From Stereocaulon alpinum (taxonomy: Eukaryota; Ascomycota; Lecanoromycetes; Lecanorales; Stereocaulaceae), in the NCBI GenBank assembly GCA_018257865.1, contig JAEUBA010000053.1, positions 62,001-126,000 of the forward strand: a DNA stretch of 64,000 nucleotides, given 5' to 3'. A model generated the notes under the pieces. It saw only the letters and a program-made list of their open reading frames with translations, searched no databases and had not been told where the DNA came from. The position numbers and the translations under genes are program-made. Shown in pieces: positions 12,126 through 23,565 of the stretch. How positions within the stretch are numbered: the stretch's first letter is position 1; each line of letters starts with the position of its first letter.

Positions 12126-13956
12126 ATGACCGAGGAATATAGTTACCAGAGTTGCCCCTTAATTTCGCCGCGCGACATCCGTATATTGAAGATAAATGCA
12201 GGAAAACCTGGGGATCCAATCTATTGTACCTTAACAACAAGGCCATTAAAGCCACTAGTGCTTCCAGAGAACCTAGATTCTGCCGACGATCCCCTATCTG
12301 GTTACGATGCTCTATCTTCTCATTGGGGGGATGAGAGTCCGACAGCAAGTATAAACATTTATACTCCGGGCAAGGTATTCCACGATAGCTTCTTCATTAG
12401 ACCAAATACTTATATTCTGCGTTGAGACAGCTTCGGACGTTGGAGAAGCCAAGGTACCTGTGGATCGACGCTATCTGTATCAACCAGAATGATGTCGCTG
12501 AGAGGAACGCGCAAGTAGCCCTTATGGATGGTGTTTATAGCGAGGCGAAGAATATATGCGTGTGGCTTGGAGAGGAAACTGAAGACAGTGGATCAGCTCT
12601 ACGCTTCATCAAGGAAGTTGTCATGTTGAAGGACTTCGACCATCTGGTAGAAAATCCGAATAAATCAGATGACTGGATGGCTCTGTCAAGACTCATGAAG
12701 AGAGAATTGTTCAGCCGTCGTTGGGTTGTCCAAGAGATCAATCTTGCGAGAAATGCCACTATTTACTGTGGCGACGCAAGCGTTGATTGGGCTGACTTTG
12801 CCGTCGCGGTTTTCCTTTTCGAGTCTGTCGAGACTGAAGCCCGGTCTATTTCAAGAACCATTCAACAGTCAGGTCTCTCTGACATGCCGGACCTCCTTGG
12901 CGAAATTAGGTCTCTACGTGCCACCAGGCTAGTTGAAGCCACCAGCAACCTGTTTCGTAAGTCTCAGGACGGCCAACTCCTTCAGAAGCTCTTCACGCTG
13001 GAAGCTCTGGTTTCAAATCTAGCCTCTTTCGCAGCCCAAAAACCCCATGACACTATTTATGCTGTCCTTGCACTAGCTAAAGGTGTCCGCTCGCGGGCGA
13101 AACCATTTACACTATCGGAAGACCAGCATCGTTCCGTCGTTACAAATCCTGCGGACAAGGGAAAGGAGACAGTGGCACATGCATCGGCCGACAAAGCCCG
13201 TTTCTCAACAACGTTGGATCTGGCCTCTAGGCCACTTTCCGGGAAGACTACCAACGCGTCGTTTCCAGGGCAACCAGAACGAGAGAAGGACGCTACTGTG
13301 ATGTTTGCGGTAAAGAAAATGATAAAGTCTGTTGAAGACAATAGTTTCATCATTGACTACGACAAACCCTTCTTTGACGTGTGCAAAGACTTCCTCAATT
13401 TCACTATCACAACAGAAGGATCGCTGGACATCATCTGCCGCCCTTGGTTGCCTGAGAATGCGACGGAGGCCGGTGAAACGCTTCCCTCGTGGCTTCTAAC
13501 GACTGATAAGACTGCATTTGGTATACGCCCAGATCGAAGCCACAGTCGGAAAAATGCAGACACCTTGGTTGGGGCACCAGGACTTGGCAAGAGAATAAAG
13601 GCAGTCACATCAGCACCAATACACTAGTGCATTATGGGTATCGCAAGAGTAGCATCGTTGCAAAATTCGCTCGCCAAGTGCAGGAGGTGATATTGATGAG
13701 ACGCCTTATTATTACTGAGCGGAGTCTATTGGGCCTTGCTCCAGAGGAGGCCGAGAAGCAAGACCTGATATGTATACTTTACGGCTGCAGCGTACCTGTG
13801 ATACTCCGACGATGTGATGACGAAGAAACGGGTGACGACTACTACAAGTTCATTGGTGAATGCTACGTTCACGGCCTTATGGACGGCGAGGCCTTTGAAA
13901 TTCAGAAAGCTGAAAGGAACTTGCAGACTTCGAAGAGAATCCTCGAGTTGAGGTAA
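12126..13956 (+). pseudogene. Heterokaryon-incompatibility (HET) domain gene, frame broken at two places
   Basis: Three consecutive frames together make one HET-domain protein. The first (ATG at 12126, to about 12425) has LKINAGKPGDPIYCTL and YDALSSHWGDESP, the usual start of the domain. The second (about 12422-13627) carries WIDAICINQNDVAERNAQ and RRWVVQEINLARN, both hallmarks of HET proteins. The third (13627-13956) has the usual C-terminal block ICILYGCSVPVILRR and GECYVHGLMDGEAF. The first and second frames join across a one-base shift near 12410-12422 with no plausible intron. The second ends at a stop (13625-13627) in a region that also looks shortened compared with family members. HET proteins trigger cell death when incompatible hyphae fuse. 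I infer a decaying copy, but sequencing error at the first shift cannot be excluded. Confidence 0.75.
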
Positions 13957-14919
13957 AACGCTAACAGGCAGAGCAACAGGCTGTGAGATGGTGTCAAGAA
14001 GGACACGCAATGCATGTACTATTGTTCAAGATGAGAACGACAAACAGACAGGGAAAGCTAAGCAAGAGAAAGGCCCAGCTAGCCCTGGGTCGTGGCGAGC
14101 TGCAGGGAAGGGGCTGAATGAGGAGGCATAAGGCAGGACCAGACTTACAATTCTGATAAAAGTGTGACGTGTGAAACGAACACATCTGTCTTCGAAGAGG
14201 CAGTATTAGCACATCATCTAGTCGCTACAAGCACGTAGTGATTGCGAATCAGGAATCGTACGACAGAAGTACTCAAGCTACTGTCGAAAATTAGGTGTTC
14301 CAAGGGCGGCTCCCCAGGGAACCGAGCGCCAGATTAGGGCCGGCCAACTTGATATTCGATGCCGAAAAGTTCCAAGCACCGCTGACATGCTTGCATTTGA
14401 TCATGGTCACACTGCAAGGGCTCAATTACCTTGAAGAGCAAACAAGACGGATGTAAACTTTATCTCCGTACCTTTCAGTGACTTTTTGTTGCTATGCCCA
14501 AAATCTAGGTCCAAAAGAATCAATATATTCAAAAGTCCCCCATAGCTCGTCCGACTCATGGACTCCAAGTCCGAGTCTAAATGACTCATCGTGATGTTCA
14601 GGATATCTCCACGTAGGAGCGAACTACGCACCGCAGCTCTCGTCTTCTGGCTCCTTCTGCAACGTGTCCTTGTCTCAATCCCCGCATTTATCGTGAGCCC
14701 AATGAGCTATGCTGCGAACCATTCAGTGCGCGTCGAGAATCGAAATTCAGAGGACTGGGAACCCTCCTAAGGGTATATCTTGCGTGGAGTCTCGGACATT
14801 CCTTCGTACCCCATGTAAGGTCTCGAAGCCGGAGCGTGTCGTGGCTATTTGGCAAAGACACAGTCCAATTGCCTGGAAGGGCAAGATCTGGAACGCTTGT
14901 GATACCTCAGGGTCAAGTA
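13957..14919. other. Convergent intergenic region; no supported gene
   Basis: This lies between the end of the HET locus (+) and the end of the lectin-like gene (-), so it should hold two 3' ends. The short frames inside resemble nothing I know. Confidence 0.5.
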
Positions 14920-16541
14920 CTACAAGCCAAAATCCACCGTAACGTTCCTAGTCGTTACCCATGGGTCGCCCGCGCGTTTGGGCACAGCCCACTCCTCAAC
15001 CTGCGGGCCACTACCAGACTCGAACATCATGTACACACTTCCGTTTCCTGTGGCTCTATCGCTCATGGCTGCCAGGGAGAGAAACGTCGTATCCGCCTTC
15101 TGAAGAGGCTTGATCTCAGACGTCTGATCTAAGAACCCTGTCGAGCAGTTCCAGGCGCTCAAGACCAAAGAGGTGCGATCCGGAACAGCAAAAAGTATAA
15201 GATTCGTCAGGGGTATACTTTTCGTGCACTCCGGCAACGTATCGGTCGTATAGAGAGGCTGATTGTCCTGGGCGACGACCGCGAGCGGGGATCGCGGCTC
15301 AACAGTTAGGCCGGTTGCTGATCGTCAGTGTTAGCGAACTGAAAGTGTCCATGGATTTGCAGACCTTGTTGGGTGCTTACAGGAACTTGAGGTCAGAGAA
15401 ACGATGGCCGTGGAGACAAGATCGGTGTCACTGATGGTGTATTCATTTTGTTGCAAGTTTTTGCCGTCATCAACGGTGTACAGCATGAGGTGCTTTCCGC
15501 TTCGATAGCTGACAGGGGACATGGCGAATGTTGACCCTTGAGGTTGTGAGAATCCGAAATTGTTCGCAACCCACGGATTGCTTGTCGTACTGTTACTGGT
15601 ATACCGACCTTGAGTGATGCCGTTGGCGAAGCTTTGTTCTTGGAATAAAACGACCAATTCTTGTGATGCTTTTACAAAGTTCTGATTCCAGTATGCAGTG
15701 AGGAAGGTGGAATTACTACCGCTGTACAGTCCACTGAAGTTGTCGTTTTCCCAGGCTTGGGAATTATTTGAGCGAGCTTGACGCTCGAAGAGTTCGTCGT
15801 TCGTTGACATGTAGTATACGTTCTTAACCTATGGATCATTCAACAAACCGTACCGGAAAATGAGCCATAGGTGATACGCACCAGTGAATAATTACGGCTG
15901 GCATGGGGGTATCCGGCCGCTGCTGCGATCGGAGTACCAGGCTTGACAGCATCGCTGATGGCATTAATTCTCCATGCACTATCGAAAGCAGTACTATTAT
16001 CCCAAGCAGATTCACGGATCTTGTCACTGTTGTCTTGGTAATAGAGTCTCTTATGCAATGTACCATTGAAGTCAGTCCATTGAATGGCTGCGAGGCCTGT
16101 ATTTGCGTATCGTGCTTGTGGAGTAGGTACCGACGTGTTCGTAGGAATAGTAGCCGGCTTTTCCTTGTTGCGAACAGCCATAGCACCACCAACACTACCA
16201 CCGACTATACCTGCTATCGCGAGGACGAGTACCACCGGCAGCAGGCTAAAGAACGTTTTGCGCCTCAGGCCCATCAACTTATGTTCCTCTTCAGGAGGTG
16301 ATGGCTCCGACTGCAAGTCATATGCCTCGACAGCGACCACCTGTTTGCCAACGTCATTGTGGTCGACGATCTTTCCGTCATTGTAGCCGATCACCTTTTC
16401 ATTCTGAGGACCTTGCGCCACAATGGGAGCAGCTGTGCCATCTTGTTCCAGCCAACGGTTGCTGTCTACCTCCAGGGTACTGTGTTGCATTGCCTCTGGT
16501 ACCGGCGGAAGTGCCTTTGACCATGGCCTTGCGCCTGCCAT
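14920..16541 (-). CDS. Membrane-anchored fucose-specific-lectin-like protein, 3 exons
   Basis: Exons are 16541-15882, 15828-15381 and 15317-14920 (501 codons plus stop). Introns are 15829-15881 (53 nt) and 15318-15380 (63 nt, with a CTAAC branch-point-like sequence). Both keep the frame, and together they join three open stretches into one protein. Residues 1-95 are hydrophilic and probably cytosolic. Residues 97-121 are a single hydrophobic segment (LLPVVLVLAIAGIVGGSVGG), and a long extracellular part follows. That part has repeated blade-like motifs (RLYYQDNSDKIRESAWD, YYMSTNDELFE, LMLYTVDDGKNL) and many N-glycosylation sequons, as in the six-bladed fungal fucose-specific lectin family. No N-terminal signal peptide is seen, so type II topology is inferred. 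A surface carbohydrate-binding role is likely; ligand specificity is not shown. Confidence 0.8.
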
Positions 16542-17383
16542 AAACCAGAGATGAAAAATTGGAAGATATTATGACTCAGATTGGATCGCTTGCCAGATTC
16601 GATTGATACTCGTAAGGTCGAAATGAAAAGAAAGGACGGGTAGGAAATGAAAGGACAGAAACGACTGACGTGGGCTGAGTTTCATGAATGCTAGTTCTCA
16701 CAGGAACACAGCTGATGAATTACGTCCCTTGTCTCGTGGCAAGGCTGAATCATCAAGGTCTCAAGTTTCGACGTGCAGCACAGTGCAGGCTTGGGCAAGA
16801 AATTGTGTTTGAAGTCCTGTGCAGATGACTCTGGCATCGCAGCATGGACATGAGGGTCTTTACATACCAGTCAATGCAATAGGGTGGATTCCTGGAAGGA
16901 GGGGCCTCACACGTGTGTGCAGGAGGATGAAACATGGTATGTTTAATACTTCTAGCGGCGCTTGCAGGGTATGACAATCCATTTTCAACCCCCCTCCATC
17001 TCGCGAAGTCACAATGGATACAAAGATGATCTTACAGCTCGAATGGAGAAGGCAAGGGCCCCATATATATTGGTATTCGAGAGCCATGAGACGAGCTTCG
17101 CGAGTTCAACACATATGGCAGTGCGCAAGATGAGGCAAGACTGGAAATTTGGCCCCACACGGCACCCGTGGGGCTGAAGCGCCGTCTCCTAAGCGCCCGG
17201 AGAACGCCGCACGCTGGATTTAACGAGCAGGGGACTAATAGTCAGCTGAAACCCCAGCCTAAAGGGCGGCGTGGAAGGCCAGTGTACGGGTGAGTAACAG
17301 GGTTCTAAAACCTCTTCTAGCTGCTGTCTCTTGTGGCTCTGGTAGTCCTTGACTTGGAAATGGAAGGCTAGCTGTATCTCGCT
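16542..17383. promoter_or_regulatory. Divergent promoter region between lectin-like gene and glucosidase I
   Basis: 842 bp separate two head-to-head start codons. I see no reading frame worth calling. The only support for a promoter function is this arrangement; no specific binding site was identified. Confidence 0.45.
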
Positions 17384-19945
17384 ATGTTACCATTCGTCCT
17401 CCTTTTCTCCTGTGCCTTGATCGAAGCATTCACAACGACATCTCAAGCGCTGTCGATTTCGGGCAACGCATCGTTACTATGGGGTCCATATCGGCCCAAC
17501 CTGTACATTGGCATGCGGCCTCGAATACCAAATTCGCTGCTTATGGGCTTGATGTGGTCCAACGCTGATAATCCTCCAGAGATAGCGAAAAGTATGCGAC
17601 CCAAGCACCCCCAGTTACACTGTTCTGTCCCCTAATCTGGATCAAACATCTAGGTCTCAGACACACGTGCGAGCAAGATGAGGGCATGGCAGGCTATGGC
17701 TGGACAGCCTACGATATCCGGAAAGGGGGCATGCAGATTATCAATGATACAGGAAACCAAGTGGACTTGATTACCATGTTTGCTAAGGTCTCCGGTGATG
17801 ATCTTAACGGGAGTTGGGGCTTGAGAGTCAAAGGCATCCCAAGGGCGGATGCAACTACCCACCAGAAAACCACTATCGTATTCTATCTTGGAAATGAGGA
17901 CTCAACTTCAAGGATAGAATGCATGGTAGGGCACCCTTCCAACAGCGGTATAATCTGCAACGGTACGGCGGCCAGCTTGGGCAAATTCAAAGTACGGATT
18001 CCAACCCATGGAGCCGCCCGGGATTCTCAGCAAGAGACTACTGTCAAGAGCTTGACAGTTCCCGCAGACAGTATCTGGCAGGCAAAATCGATGTTCACCG
18101 ATCAACTCAGGAGCAGTGACTCTCATGAAGGAATGATTGCAGATGAACCTGGAGAAGGAAACCTACATTTCGTACAGAAAACCTTCGAGGGAGGATTCGA
18201 GTTTGACATTCTGTTCTCGTCAGGTTCAGCCTCTGAAGCTATGACATCCAATTCGTTGACGGAAGGTATCCAAGATGCGTTATCTACGTTCAGTCAGCGC
18301 TTCAAGTTGGCGTACGCACCCCAAGCGCCATTCCAGGAAGAGCAATATCTCAAATTGTCTCATTCACTTCTCTCAAACCTCATGGGAGGTATTGGATACT
18401 TTTACGGAAAAAGCCGTGTCGATGTGTCTTCCGCCCTAGAATATGCTGAGACTGACCAGGACTTCTGGGAAACAGCCGCGTCGGCCCACTCGCGTGCTGT
18501 TATTGAAGAAGAGGGCCCTTTCCAGCTCTTCAGCGCGGTGCCCTCTCGGCCATTCTTCCCTCGAGGGTTTCTCTGGGACGAAGGTTTCCATCTCCAAGTT
18601 ATCATGGACTGGGACATGGACCTCGCTCTGGAAATTGTCTTAAGCTGGTTCGATTTGATGGACGACAATGGCTGGATCGCCAGGGAACAGATTCTTGGCC
18701 CTGAGGCGAGAAGCAAGGTCCCGGCGGAATTCCAGACTCAATATCCGCACTATGCGAACCCTCCAACTCTATTCTTGGTTGTCCAGGCATTCGTCAAAAG
18801 ATTCACTCTGATGACGTCCTACTCAGGAATTCCAAGTCAGTATCTGAGTGATCCAGCGACAGGAAGAGCCTTCTTGAAGGCGATCTATCCGAAGTTGAAG
18901 AAACATTACGCATGGTTTTGCCGAACACAGGCTGGCAACTTGACACATTATCAACTCGCTGATACTAACTTTAATCAAGGACATCGATGGCGAGGTCGCA
19001 CACTGCAACATATTCTTACCAGTGGCCTTGATGATTACCCTCGCGCACAGCCACTACATCCAGAGGAGTTGCATGTGGATGCGCTTTGCTGGGTTGGCTC
19101 TATGTCCGTAGCTCTGAAAGAGATCTCGGCTTTTCTTGGTGAGGAAGAAGACCAGAAGTTATTCTCGAAACATAGGACCGACATTGTTCGGAGTATTGAT
19201 GGCATCCACTGGTCTGAGCCTAATCAAGCATATTGTGATACGACGGTCGTAGATGGCAATCGGGTAGAGAAGGTCTGCCACAAGGGCTATATTTCCCTCT
19301 TCCCATTCCTCGTCGGTCTTATAGATCTAGAGCATTTTCATCTTGGAGCTGTGCTTGATCTTATACGGAATCCCGAAGAGCTTTGGAGTCCTCATGGCCT
19401 CCGTAGCCTTAGCCTCAAGGACAAGTACTACGGCACCGACGAAAATTATTGGAGAGGTCCCGTCTGGGTACCAATCAATTACATGGCATTGCAACGAGTA
19501 TTGGTAAGTGAACTCTGTCTTCGTCTTCCTTCTTCAGGCCAAAGAGCGCCGTAGCTAATTAAAGGACTAGGAAATCGCTCAACAGCCAGGCCGATATCAG
19601 AAACAAGCACGCGAGATATATACGGAACTTCGAACTAATCTGGTAAACACGGTCTTCGAATCCTGGAAGGAGACAGGCTTTGCATGGGAGCAATATAACC
19701 CAGACACAGGCAAAGGCCAACGAACCCAGCATTTTACAGGTTGGACTTCACTGATCGTGAGGGTAATGGCAATGCCGGACCTACAATCTGGATCTCAGCC
19801 GCAAAAGCCCTGGTCCATCAACCAACCAAATGACCTTGGAGGATGGAGCACGAAGCCAGCTCTGACGCTGATGGCAGTATCCTTGATTATTTTCGTGTTC
19901 CGGAAGAGGCTCATGAGAGTGTGGAGGGGACTAATTGGCTCGTGA
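17384..19945 (+). CDS. CWH41: Mannosyl-oligosaccharide glucosidase (glucosidase I, GH63), 3 exons
   Basis: Exons are 17384-17591, 17654-19503 and 19571-19945 (810 codons plus stop). Introns of 62 and 67 nt contain CTAAT-like branch points. The enzyme removes the outermost alpha-1,2-glucose from Glc3Man9GlcNAc2 on new glycoproteins in the ER. Family blocks include YGWTAYDIR near residue 84, FPRGFLWDEGF (WDEGF at 377-381, in the (alpha/alpha)6 catalytic domain), QYPHYANPPTLFL, and YYGTDENYWRGPVWVPINY, with the usual end block QHFTGWTSLIV. A short hydrophobic leader (LPFVLLFSCALIEAF) suggests a signal peptide. The C-terminus carries an extra hydrophobic segment (ALTLMAVSLIIFVF) followed by basic residues, so it may be held in the membrane at its C-terminal end. 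The length is normal for the family. Confidence 0.92.
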
Positions 19946-21018
19946 TCAGGGTCATGTAGTATTGCTTCCTCGGTCGTGATGGCGGTTGCATAAGTCCGAA
20001 TGCTCAAGCTGCACTATCTCGTGCTTTGGGGATAGGCGGAAATCGTCTTCAATAACTTAAGACCCGAACGTACTGGTCCGGCCGTTATCCGATCAAGACA
20101 AACCATTGACCATCTAACTCCACCACGACACCAGCATGGCGGTGGCACCGTTCGTCTAAGGCACAGGAAGCCATGCCTATGAAACAACTCATCAACCACC
20201 GCGCCATCGAATCCATCGGCGAGAGCCATGTCCACGGACTCAAAGACTCCGAAGCTCTCACTATCCCAAAGCCATCAAAGGAACGATCTATCAAGAAATC
20301 GACATTCAAGCTTCAAGGAAGGCTGGACATTTCCCCCGGCGAGGTATTCTCAATACTGCACACAATAGGCTCCGTTGAGCTGAAGGCAAGGTCTAATGAA
20401 CGGCCATAGGAATGTACAAGGCGTGTTCTGCTACTGGAGACTAGAGGTAAGATACCAGAAAGAGGGGTGTATGAGTGGGGGAGGCAATAGTACAGGGAGT
20501 GGGGTGTCGACGACGGGGTAGTGACGGAGGTATGAGTGTATGGGTTGTACACAATGACGTGGATGTCCCAGCAGCAAGGAGCGTTTGAGCAGAATGGCAA
20601 CGAGGAAGCGTCGAGCAGAACTACGGTCACGCTATCCACATAAGTACTCTTGGAGAAAGCGAGTCCGGTATATACTCCTTTTCTATATACTACTACTCTA
20701 TGAACAACATCGCCACCACCCTCCATCAGACACTTGAATTCCCAAGGTTTATAACCTTCGTCACGCCATCTGCAACCAGCAAATGCCTCTTCTGCAGTCC
20801 CTTGTATGTATCTAACGAGAATTGTCCCCTCCGTCCAGTCCAACGGTTCAAGTATGAGATGGGGTATCGAAGAAAGGACCCAAAGTATGTGCAAGGTCCT
20901 AGAGAAACTGTATCACGTAGCCAACACTGGTAGTCGCAGGTACGTTCCACGGGATTGCAAGCCCTGTCGTCGTGTGTTTGGAGCAAGACCCACCAATATT
21001 CCGAGCGAGTCCCAAGTA
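19946..21018. other. Convergent intergenic region with a possible HET-tail relic
   Basis: Stop codons of glucosidase I (+) and the AhpC/TSA-like gene (-) face each other over 1.07 kb. A 193-codon minus-strand frame (20313-20894) is open but matches nothing I know. The only suggestive part is the plus-strand stretch at 20173-20409, listed separately. Confidence 0.4.
20173..20409 (+). pseudogene. Possible fragment of a HET-protein C-terminus
   Basis: The frame contains SIGESHVHGLKDSEAL. This resembles the C-terminal signature of HET proteins, such as FIGECYVHGLMDGEAF in the HET locus at 12126-13956 of this window. No HET domain precedes it, so if real it is a small relic. The match is short and could be chance. 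Confidence 0.3.
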
Positions 21019-22066
21019 TCAAGCAGTCACATGTACATTCGGCGTCCCATTCACCAAAACCTCTGGAGACTCATTCGTCTGCCCCGTAACACCACCCTCA
21101 ACCACCCCCCCAGCACCCTTCCCCTCCAACTTCCTCAACGCATCCTCCGGCACCGCATCCGCCTCCTCCTTAACACCACTCATATGCACCTCACTCCCCT
21201 TCTCCGTATTCCGACTCCTACTCCTCGACGCGCCCCAACTCGGCCTCCGTTCAATCAATTTCCTCCCCAGCCCCGTCCCCAAACTATTCGTACTCCACCT
21301 CTTCCTCGCCGGCGGCCTCTGCCCATCCAAACCCAACTCTTTCCTCACAACAGGTATTTCAGCGTGATCCCTCGTATTCTTCATCCGATGACAAAACGTG
21401 ACTTTCCCATCCTCGAATATAAATTCTCCGCCTACTTGTCGGAAGTCCCCACCACTAAGCATACGTCTCCCAGAGCGAAACTCCTGAACGATACTCTGCA
21501 GCATAACACTCAGCATACTGCGCTGCATATACTGTGGTTTCTCCGCGCCCAGCGCAAGCGTCATCGTCATGCCTAGTTTGTGGTAGAGTTGGCGCGTGGG
21601 GTCTGCGTAGACGGGGTAGGGGCAGGAGGTTTCGCGGATGTACATTGGTATCAGGTCGGGTTGGCCGCAGCCTATTATTATGATTTCTGTTGGGGGAGAG
21701 AGGGTTTTGAGGAGGGTGGGGGGAACGGAGGAGGCGAAGGTGCGGAGGTATTCTTGACAGTTCTGTATGCACCCGAATATGTCAGTTGAGGCATTCTAGG
21801 GATATGCGCCTGGGCGAGAGAGACAGAGGAAGGCGTACGCCACAGAAGAAATGCCGTATAAAGATGATCAGAACTCGCCGCGCTCCGTGCTCATTGTCGG
21901 CATACAAGCTCTTAAACGTATAGGACTTCTTATTGGCATCCAGGACCGGTAGATCTGCTACTTGTTTAAGGTCTGCTTTCGAAGGCGGCCTGTTGTTGAC
22001 ATTGATATCACCCTCGAAGTCGGCTTGAGGGTCATTGACCCTGGCCGCCGCGGTATCGACAGCCAT
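21019..22066 (-). CDS. AhpC/TSA-type thioredoxin-like (peroxiredoxin-like 2) protein, 2 exons
   Basis: Exons are 22066-21839 and 21762-21019 (323 codons plus stop), split by a 76-nt intron (21763-21838) at a codon boundary. Joining them creates RHFFCGNCQEYL, a thioredoxin-fold CxxC (C75, C78) at the position expected for fungal AhpC/TSA antioxidant-enzyme proteins. This is followed by EIIIIGCGQPDLI, then YPVYADPTRQLYHKLGM. Upstream in-frame codons extend to 22294, but the ATG at 22066 (MAVDTAAARV) is the more usual beginning. The last 100 or so residues are polar and basic and look disordered. A redox or peroxide-detoxifying role is inferred from the fold; the substrate is unknown. Confidence 0.85.
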
Positions 22067-23565
22067 GGCCTCAGATTGGGTGGTAGATTGTTTTCCAAAA
22101 TCAAGTATTCTTAGCACTAGCGATAGGAACGAGAGTGGTATCTTTACACACAAATGATCAAGCGTGTCGAACAAAGAAGCAACAGCATCAAAAGCAGGGA
22201 AAAGAAAGAAACTTTCAGCCCACGCGAACAGCGACTCCGGCGCAGAAGATAAAGGCAAAGGCCCTTCGGATCCTCCTGAAACTAAGGGATCCATCCCCAG
22301 TGGCGGCTGACCTGACAGCTTGTAACGTTACCTAGCTACTAAGGTAGTTAGTACTGAAGACACACGAGAAATGAGACGGCATGCCTCTATTCCGCCCCTG
22401 GTGCTGGCCCGCAGCGCCCTGCTTGGCTGCATTGAACGTTTCGGGTCAGACGACCCGTTGATCATTTCCTCTTTGCACAACCGAGCCGGCTGGAGAGACG
22501 CTGATTGGGGGATGAAAAGGAAGAGGCGGCACCTAAAACGGCTTGAGGTGTGGACGCTACGAGGAAGTGTTACTGCTTAGGGCTTGGGGCCGGATTAAGG
22601 GTGATTTAGGGCAGAGTTTGCGTTATTCGGCAACCTCGGCGAGCCCCATCATCTCTGGACCCTGTGACAGGCTTACTCCGGGTACAGGCAGGAATCCTGT
22701 ACCGTCGCTGAACAGTCGTTCTCCCATACTGCCGGGTCATTGTTATCTGGTAGGCTAGCGTTGATGAGGACTCACCGTTACACAACAGACCCGTGCTGGT
22801 GCGTGCGCTTTTCGTGGACAGGGCTGGCGGGCACCTGATCCTAGAAATCCAAATACCCTACATTTGGTTGTGCACATGTAGGATCCGGTTTCACATGCTG
22901 GCAAGACAAATAGATACTACTACTGCACGTCAGAGGCATAGCATACCTTATGCGTACCCACCCACAGCTACATCAACACGGGCATTGGATCGCGAATACG
23001 GTAATGACTGTGGTTGGATTCGCGAATCTGCATAACTATCTAAGGTACCACGCATGACTCGATGCACTTATCATCTCGAGGTTATCTAATTGCTACCGAA
23101 GCAGCCTGTCAAGATCGAGAGAAAGCACTCAAGAGCAAGACCTTTGCCGAGGTTGCGGATAGAGTCGGGCCTATATTGTTAATGGCCACTCATTTTATGC
23201 GAAGGCAGTGGGTAGCCCTTTTCGATGTCTCACAATGATGCAGTAAGGACCGTAAATATCTTGTGAAGCTGTAAGCAACGCAACTCTGACGTCTTCTCCT
23301 CCTCGTATTCCAACTTTGCCGCCTGAAATAGCACTGCTTTCCTGCCGGTCGAACTGGCTTTGTAGATTTCTCTGAAGCCATTGACATAAGGATGTCTGTC
23401 CAACCCACGAAGGCCCAAGGCTCCCCGTGGGTCTTGTGATAGTCTAAGGTACCGAGGTCCATGCAAGAGCATCAGTCCTCGTCAATCTCTTGTCGTTTCT
23501 CGAGATTTTCTTTGGTCTTGATCAGATGACCATCATTCATCACAGGTCAACACTGAATGTGCAAA
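22067..23565. other. Intergenic: AhpC/TSA promoter and UPF1 3' region; no supported gene
   Basis: Both flanking genes run on the minus strand. Short frames at 22371-23035 and 23190-23472 are unrecognised. The sequence TCTAAGGTACC occurs twice (near 23,040 and 23,440); similar TAAGGTACCTTA-type palindromes recur near 62,484-62,496 and 63,696-63,720. Confidence 0.45.

Noticed and set aside
15829..15853. 25-nt intron in the lectin-like gene (GTACGG..ATAG)
   Set aside because: It is too short for a fungal spliceosomal intron. The 53-nt intron from 15881 to 15829 keeps the frame and restores the blade motif.
20313..20894. 193-codon minus-strand open frame
   Set aside because: Its composition and sequence match no family I know. 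It overlaps a HET-like stretch on the other strand, and no splice partner was found.
22064..22294. N-terminal extension of the AhpC/TSA-like protein to the ATG at 22294
   Set aside because: The added 76 residues are not typical of the family. The downstream ATG at 22066 gives the usual protein beginning.
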